A stretch of 64,000 nucleotides of DNA from Yersinia mollaretii ATCC 43969 (lineage in GTDB: Bacteria; Pseudomonadota; Gammaproteobacteria; Enterobacterales; Enterobacteriaceae), in contig NZ_CP054043.1 in assembly GCF_013282725.1 (NCBI RefSeq), positions 4,216,001-4,280,000 of the forward strand, given 5' to 3'. Of the stretch, positions 58,767 through 64,000 are shown piece by piece. Position numbers and translations under genes: made by a program. Position 1 is the first letter of the stretch. Each line of letters starts with the position of its first letter. The notes beneath the pieces were generated by a model. The model did no database searches, was not told the origin of the DNA, and was given only the letters and a program-made list of their open reading frames with translations.

Positions 58767-58792
58767 ATAAAGGGCGCATTCGCGCCCTTTAT
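58767..58792. terminator. Bidirectional terminator between the 24-aa peptide and cybB
   Basis: A perfect 11-bp stem, ATAAAGGGCGC (58767-58777) with GCGCCCTTTAT (58782-58792), and an ATTC loop. It is followed by CATTTTT on the plus strand. It serves the small plus-strand gene and probably cybB from the other side. Confidence 0.82.
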
Positions 58793-58810
58793 CATTTTTG
58801 GCGATCTGAA

Positions 58811-59335
58811 TCATTTACCTGGCATCATTCTGCGCAACGTATCATCACGGCGAATATAGTGATGATAGAGTGCCGCTAAGACGTGAATCCCAATGATAAA
58901 ATAGCCCAAATTAGCGATTAACTCATGAGTCTGCTTAAGGTAGGAACGCGCTTCATCATTCGGTGTCACCCACTGCGGCACCTGCCAACCCAGTAAGAAC
59001 CAGGTTTTCCCGCCGTAGGCTTGCGCCAACACCCCCAGTATCGGCAACGATAAGAACATCAGATACAGCCCCCAATGCAAAATATGCGCCCCCAAAAGCT
59101 GCCAATCCGGTAATTTCGGGGTGATCGTGGGGGTCACATTGCGGTGGCGCAACCAGAGTCTAATCAACATCAGTAGCCAGACAGAAATACCAAAATTGAA
59201 ATGCAGGTTTTTCACCAGTGTCCGATCTTCATCAGGCACGCTATCACTGAGCAACATGGCGGCATAGGTCAAGATCAGCATCAATAATGTCAGCCAATGC
59301 AGGGTTATTTGGGGTAATGAATAGCGATCTCTCAT
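58811..59335 (-). CDS. cybB: Cytochrome b561 CybB
   Basis: A 174-aa four-helix di-haem membrane protein. Histidines in ITLHWLTLLMLILTYAAMLL (helix 1), VKNLHFNFGISVWLLMLIRL (helix 2) and the C-terminal KQTHELIANLGYFIIGIHVL with AALYHHYIRR fit the b561 haem ligands. E. coli CybB is a superoxide:ubiquinone oxidoreductase. A paralogue (yceJ) lies at 20820-21374. Confidence 0.92.
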   Translation of the reverse strand: MRDRYSLPQITLHWLTLLMLILTYAAMLLSDSVPDEDRTLVKNLHFNFGISVWLLMLIRLWLRHRNVTPTITPKLPDWQLLGAHILHWGLYLMFLSLPILGVLAQAYGGKTWFLLGWQVPQWVTPNDEARSYLKQTHELIANLGYFIIGIHVLAALYHHYIRRDDTLRRMMPGK

Positions 59336-59512
59336 AGCCGCACACTCCAGTCAGTCACACAAAAATGGGTCATTAATGATAAGTATGGCGTATCACAGAT
59401 GAAGAGAACATTAAGGCGTTGCATATAACATTTTGAAGAGGGGGCACTTTTATTCTGACCAGCCACTTTGCGCGGCCAGCCAGAATAGTGATGAGGTGAT
59501 TAAACTGGCGCG

Positions 59513-60748
59513 TTAAGCCGTTTCATCTGATGTGGGTTTACTCGGTTTCAGCAAGCCATCGGCGCGGAACATACTTTTAATCCCACGCACCGCCTGACGA
59601 ATCCGGTCTTGGTTCTCAATCAGCGCAAAACGAACATGAGTATCACCGTAATCACCAAATCCAATCCCCGGCGAGACACACACTTTCGCTTCAGATAATA
59701 GCCGCTTGGCAAATTCGAGTGACCCTAAATGCGCGTAAGGTTCGGGAATTTTAGCCCAGACATACATTGAGGCTTTCGGGTTTTCGACCATCCAACCCGC
59801 TTCATGCAACCCGCGCACCAAGGCGTTACGGCGCTGACGGTACTGTTCGGCGATATCACGTACACACTGCTGATCTCCCTCCAGCGCCGCAATCGCCGCG
59901 ACCTGTAGTGGAGTAAAAGTGCCGTAATCGTGATAACTCTTAATCCGCGCCAGTGCATTCACCAGTTCAGGGTTACCCACCATAAAACCAATGCGCCAAC
60001 CAGCCATATTGTAACTTTTGGACAGTGTAAAAAACTCAACTGCAATATCTTTTGCACCGGGAACCTGCATGATTGACGGCGCTTTCCAGCCATCATACAC
60101 AATGTCGGCATAGGCCAAATCATGCACCACCAGCACATCATATTGCTTCGCCAGCGCCACGACCCGCTCGAAAAAGTCCAGCTCAACACACTGCGCCGTC
60201 GGGTTAGAGGGGAAGCCGAGGATCATCATTTTTGGTTTAGGAATGGTTTCACGAATCGCACGTTCCAGCTCACCGAAGAAATCAATACCCTCGGTCAGTG
60301 GCACCGAACGTACTTGTGCGCCCGCAATCACCGCGCCGTAAATATGAATGGGGTAGCTCGGGTTCGGCACCAGCACGGTATCACCGTGGTCCAGTGTGGC
60401 CAGCATCAAATGCGCCAGCCCCTCTTTTGAGCCGATAGTGACAATGGCTTCGCTTTCCGGGTCAATATCCACTTGATAGCGATCGGCATACCAGCGAGAA
60501 ATCGCCCTGCGCAGGCGCGGAATCCCTCGGGAGGTTGAATATCCGTGGGTGTCTTCACGTTGCGCGACACTGCACATTTTCTCAACGATATGTGGCGGTG
60601 TCGGGCCGTCTGGATTACCCATACTGAAATCAATAATGTCTTCACCACGACGGCGCGCCGCCATTTTTAGCTCGGAGGTAATATTGAAAACATAAGGGGG
60701 AAGGCGTTCAATTCGGGTAAAACGACGTTTGGAAGGGTATTCAGCCAT
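59513..60748 (-). CDS. alaC: Alanine transaminase AlaC
   Basis: 411 aa from the ATG at 60746-60748 with GAGGAAATT upstream. PLP-dependent class I/II aminotransferase: substrate loop DFSMGNPDGPTPPHIVEK, LVPNPSYPIHIYGAVIAG, NPTAQCVELDFFERVV, and the PLP lysine in EFFTLSKSYNMAGWRIGFMV at about residue 237. AlaC interconverts pyruvate and glutamate with alanine and 2-oxoglutarate. The pairing with ypdA nearby recalls E. coli, where alaC (yfdZ) and the pyruvate-sensing ypdAB are neighbours. Confidence 0.95.
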   Translation of the reverse strand: MAEYPSKRRFTRIERLPPYVFNITSELKMAARRRGEDIIDFSMGNPDGPTPPHIVEKMCSVAQREDTHGYSTSRGIPRLRRAISRWYADRYQVDIDPESEAIVTIGSKEGLAHLMLATLDHGDTVLVPNPSYPIHIYGAVIAGAQVRSVPLTEGIDFFGELERAIRETIPKPKMMILGFPSNPTAQCVELDFFERVVALAKQYDVLVVHDLAYADIVYDGWKAPSIMQVPGAKDIAVEFFTLSKSYNMAGWRIGFMVGNPELVNALARIKSYHDYGTFTPLQVAAIAALEGDQQCVRDIAEQYRQRRNALVRGLHEAGWMVENPKASMYVWAKIPEPYAHLGSLEFAKRLLSEAKVCVSPGIGFGDYGDTHVRFALIENQDRIRQAVRGIKSMFRADGLLKPSKPTSDETA

Positions 60749-60921
60749 AATTTCCTCGGGATACGTGAGCGCCCGGACCATCCGAGCGACGCTGACCATC
60801 AAATGGTCTGTTGATGAACATATCCTAGCGCGGTATGAGTGTCGAGTGGCTGGTCATAAATATCTCACTGATCGGATAAGTGGCTATATAGACAAAGTTA
60901 CTGTGATAGGAATAGGCCAAG

Positions 60922-61494
60922 CTACTGCGGCTTAAATTCACTGCTCAATATCCCCAAAACCCAGTCATCACACCATTGCCCAGCCAATTTATAGTTATCA
61001 CGCAAAGTACCCTCCAACTGAAAACCACAGCGCTCCAACAGACCCCGTGAAGCCTGATTCCCCACTGTGACTGTGGCTTTCATTTTATGGAACAGACATT
61101 GCTGGAAGCCGAATGCCAGTACCGCCATCAGCGACTCTTTGCCAAAACCTTTACCTTGGCAGGCGGGCAGCATGGCATACCCCACTTCCGCTTGCTGTAG
61201 CGGCAACCATTCGGCTAAAAAGCCCGTCAGCCCCACCGCTTGCCCACTCTCTTTTTCGCGGATCACCAGACACAGCCAATGGCTGGACGTTTTTTCCCAT
61301 GGCTGGATGCGCAATTCAAATCGCGCACGAATCTCAGCTAAATCCATCGGATCTGAGATAAAACGCTGGATCTCGGGGTCTTGATATAAACGCAAAAACA
61401 GCGGCCAGTCCTGCTCGCTCAGGCTATCGAGCATCAACCGGGGGGTGCTGAGTGAAATAGGGGAATTATTGAACATTTGAATCACCGGTGCCAT
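60922..61494 (-). CDS. GNAT-family N-acetyltransferase (RimJ/RimL type)
   Basis: 190 aa. The GNAT fold is visible as TPRLMLDSLSEQDWPLFLRL, YQDPEIQRFISDPMD, VGLTGFLAEWLPLQQAEVGY, the acetyl-CoA loop LPACQGKGFGKESLMAVLAF (Q/R-x-x-G-x-G/A) and NQASRGLLERCGFQLEGTLR, typical of ribosomal-protein or amino acid acetyltransferases. Substrate unknown. It is separate from alaC by 173 bp. The ATG at 61494 is used; another seven codons in is possible. Confidence 0.87.
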   Translation of the reverse strand: MAPVIQMFNNSPISLSTPRLMLDSLSEQDWPLFLRLYQDPEIQRFISDPMDLAEIRARFELRIQPWEKTSSHWLCLVIREKESGQAVGLTGFLAEWLPLQQAEVGYAMLPACQGKGFGKESLMAVLAFGFQQCLFHKMKATVTVGNQASRGLLERCGFQLEGTLRDNYKLAGQWCDDWVLGILSSEFKPQ

Positions 61495-61649
61495 TTTTCT
61501 CTCGAATTATCGCTGTAGCCATCAAAAGGGGATGTGAAAATTAAAGGGGAAATTTTGTCTTAACCTCATCCCTTTATTCTTCTCCATTTTACTTGAATAA
61601 TGTTTACTCCAAAGTAACAAAAAACAAACAAATGGTCAGCATCAACTGA

Positions 61650-62942
<1,293 letters not shown>

Positions 62943-62962
62943 CTTTACCTTTACCGCCCCCC

Positions 62963-62985
62963 TGCCGGAGGTGATTCCTCCGGCA
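62963..62985 (+). terminator. Hairpin downstream of ybiU
   Basis: A perfect 9-bp stem, TGCCGGAGG (62963-62971) with CCTCCGGCA (62977-62985), and a TGATT loop, 20 bp after the stop. No T-run follows. Confidence 0.6.
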
Positions 62986-63122
62986 AATCCCATTCTGAAC
63001 CGCTCGATAGCACGGATAAAGTAGCAGTCAGCCGCCCTTTTCCTTATAGTTAGCCGCTTATTCGCCTCAAGATCTGATTATTTTCGACCTAAGATCTCAG
63101 GCCGTAGCCAAGAGAAAATAGC

Positions 63123-64000
63123 GTGCACCAGATATTTGAAATGCTACTGGCGGTGTTTGATCGTGCCGCACTGATGCTAATTTGCCTGTTCTTCCTGACC
63201 CGCACCCGCCTGTTCCGTCAGTTACTGCAAAAAGAGAAGCATACCCCGTTGGAACTGGCCGCAGTGACCGCCATCTTCTCGCTCTTCGCGATTTTCGGTA
63301 CCTATTCCGGCATTAACGTCGAAGGTTCACTGGTCAACGTCCGTGTCATCGCCGTCATGTCTGGCGGGATTCTGTTTGGCCCATGGGTCGGGATCATCAC
63401 GGGAGTGATTGCGGGTTCTCACCGCTACTTGATTGATATTGATGGTATTACTTCAGTTCCCTGCCTGATTACCAGTATTATCGCTGGACTGATGTCTGGC
63501 TATATCAACCTGAAAGTGAAGAAAGAGCGGCAATGGAGTGTCGGTATTTTAGCTGGCATGATTTGCGAATCACTGACCATGCTATTAGTGGTCATTTTGG
63601 CTAAACCGACCGCATTAGGTATCGATATTGTGTCTAAAATCGGCATTCCGATGATTTTAGGGGCGGTCTGTATCGGGCTGATTGTGCTGCTGGTACAGAG
63701 TGTCGAGGATGAAAAAGAGGTGATTGCGGCACGGCAGGCCAAACTCGCCTTGGATATCGCCAATAAAACCTTGCCCTATTTTCGCAATATTAACGGCGAG
63801 TCCTTACGTAGCGTATGCGAAATTATTCGCGACGATATCAAAGCCGATGCTGTTGCCATCACCGATAGGCAAAATATTTTGGCTTACGTGGGGGTCGGGG
63901 TCGAAACTTACGATATTGGCCATGAGATTATCAGTGATATCACCAAAGAGAGTATTCAGCGCGGCAAGATCACCATCCGCAATAACGATGAAGCTCACCG
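63123..64000 (+). CDS. ypdA: YpdA sensor histidine kinase (LytS/YhcK 5TM receptor type), 3' end outside window
   Basis: The first 292 codons are present, starting at a GTG (63123-63125) with AAGAGA upstream; the gene runs off the right edge. The N-terminal half is the 5TM-LytS receptor: [67 protein letters not shown]-like region begins near residue 215 ([38 protein letters not shown]). E. coli YpdA senses extracellular pyruvate and signals through YpdB. The kinase domain is not in the window. Confidence 0.92.
   Translation, partial: MHQIFEMLLAVFDRAALMLICLFFLTRTRLFRQLLQKEKHTPLELAAVTAIFSLFAIFGTYSGINVEGSLVNVRVIAVMSGGILFGPWVGIITGVIAGSHRYLIDIDGITSVPCLITSIIAGLMSGYINLKVKKERQWSVGILAGMICESLTMLLVVILAKPTALGIDIVSKIGIPMILGAVCIGLIVLLVQSVEDEKEVIAARQAKLALDIANKTLPYFRNINGESLRSVCEIIRDDIKADAVAITDRQNILAYVGVGVETYDIGHEIISDITKESIQRGKITIRNNDEAH

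Noticed and set aside
59455..59485. Imperfect hairpin downstream of alaC
   Set aside because: It pairs only with several G-T wobbles and lacks a T-run, so it was not called a terminator.

Overview
The window looks like a chromosomal segment of a Yersinia species (Enterobacterales: Yersiniaceae). The case rests on a Yersinia-type yfuABC ferric-iron transporter, enterobacterial gene neighbourhoods (mlaA, yfdC-argW, ascGFB, yceIJ, alaC-ypdA), a smvA/smvR pair and a large intergenic palindrome resembling a Yersinia miniature element. The species cannot be fixed from sequence reading alone. The window opens inside mlaA and closes inside ypdA.

Layout. 1-7.6 kb (minus): the 3'-truncated mlaA, then the complete cytochrome c maturation operon ccmABCDEFGHI, lying between mlaA and yfdC, which are neighbours in E. 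coli. 7.9-9.1 kb: yfdC and tRNA-Arg(CCU) (argW). 9.1-9.9 kb: an AT-rich scar after the tRNA with the C-terminal piece of a lambda-R-type endolysin, overlapping by 4 nt an exported small protein. 9.9-16 kb: accessory genes, namely a duplicated-domain lipoprotein, an 805-aa repeat autotransporter, yjdM, a small exported protein, and a PadR/YqjI-like regulator with DUF3861. 16-20 kb: the asc aryl-beta-glucoside locus. 20-25 kb: yceIJ and a four-gene MCE/MlaE-type lipid transport operon. 25-33 kb: an unknown 501-aa protein, the smvA efflux pump with divergent smvR, an amidohydrolase and an APC permease. 32.7-33.06 kb: two nested intergenic palindromes. 33-45 kb: mltB and a cdiBAI contact-dependent inhibition locus with a 2963-aa CdiA. 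45.7-49.5 kb: yfuABC behind a Fur-like box, with a frameshift in yfuB. 50.5-55.5 kb: a dmsABCD-type reductase cluster with an FNR-like box and a short NapF-like ferredoxin. 55.5-57.3 kb: a CsgG/DUF4810/GNA1162 lipoprotein trio. 57.8-64 kb: an apparently orphan HicB, a 24-aa membrane peptide, cybB, alaC, a GNAT enzyme, ybiU and ypdA.

Themes. Respiration and redox run through the window: cytochrome c assembly, two b561 cytochromes, and an anaerobic S/N-oxide reductase with its own chaperone. Envelope maintenance is a second theme (MlaA, MCE operon, MltB, lipoproteins). The accessory portion is dominated by bacterial interaction and surface functions: CDI, an autotransporter, and a possible muramidase/immunity pair next to argW. 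Most operons are tightly packed with 1-8 nt overlaps. The less conventional signals are the endolysin fragment and its coupled exported partner, the CdiA C-terminal toxin and CdiI, the yfuB homopolymer frameshift, the 208-bp palindrome at 32.75 kb, and the 24-aa peptide with a strong ribosome binding site and terminator.
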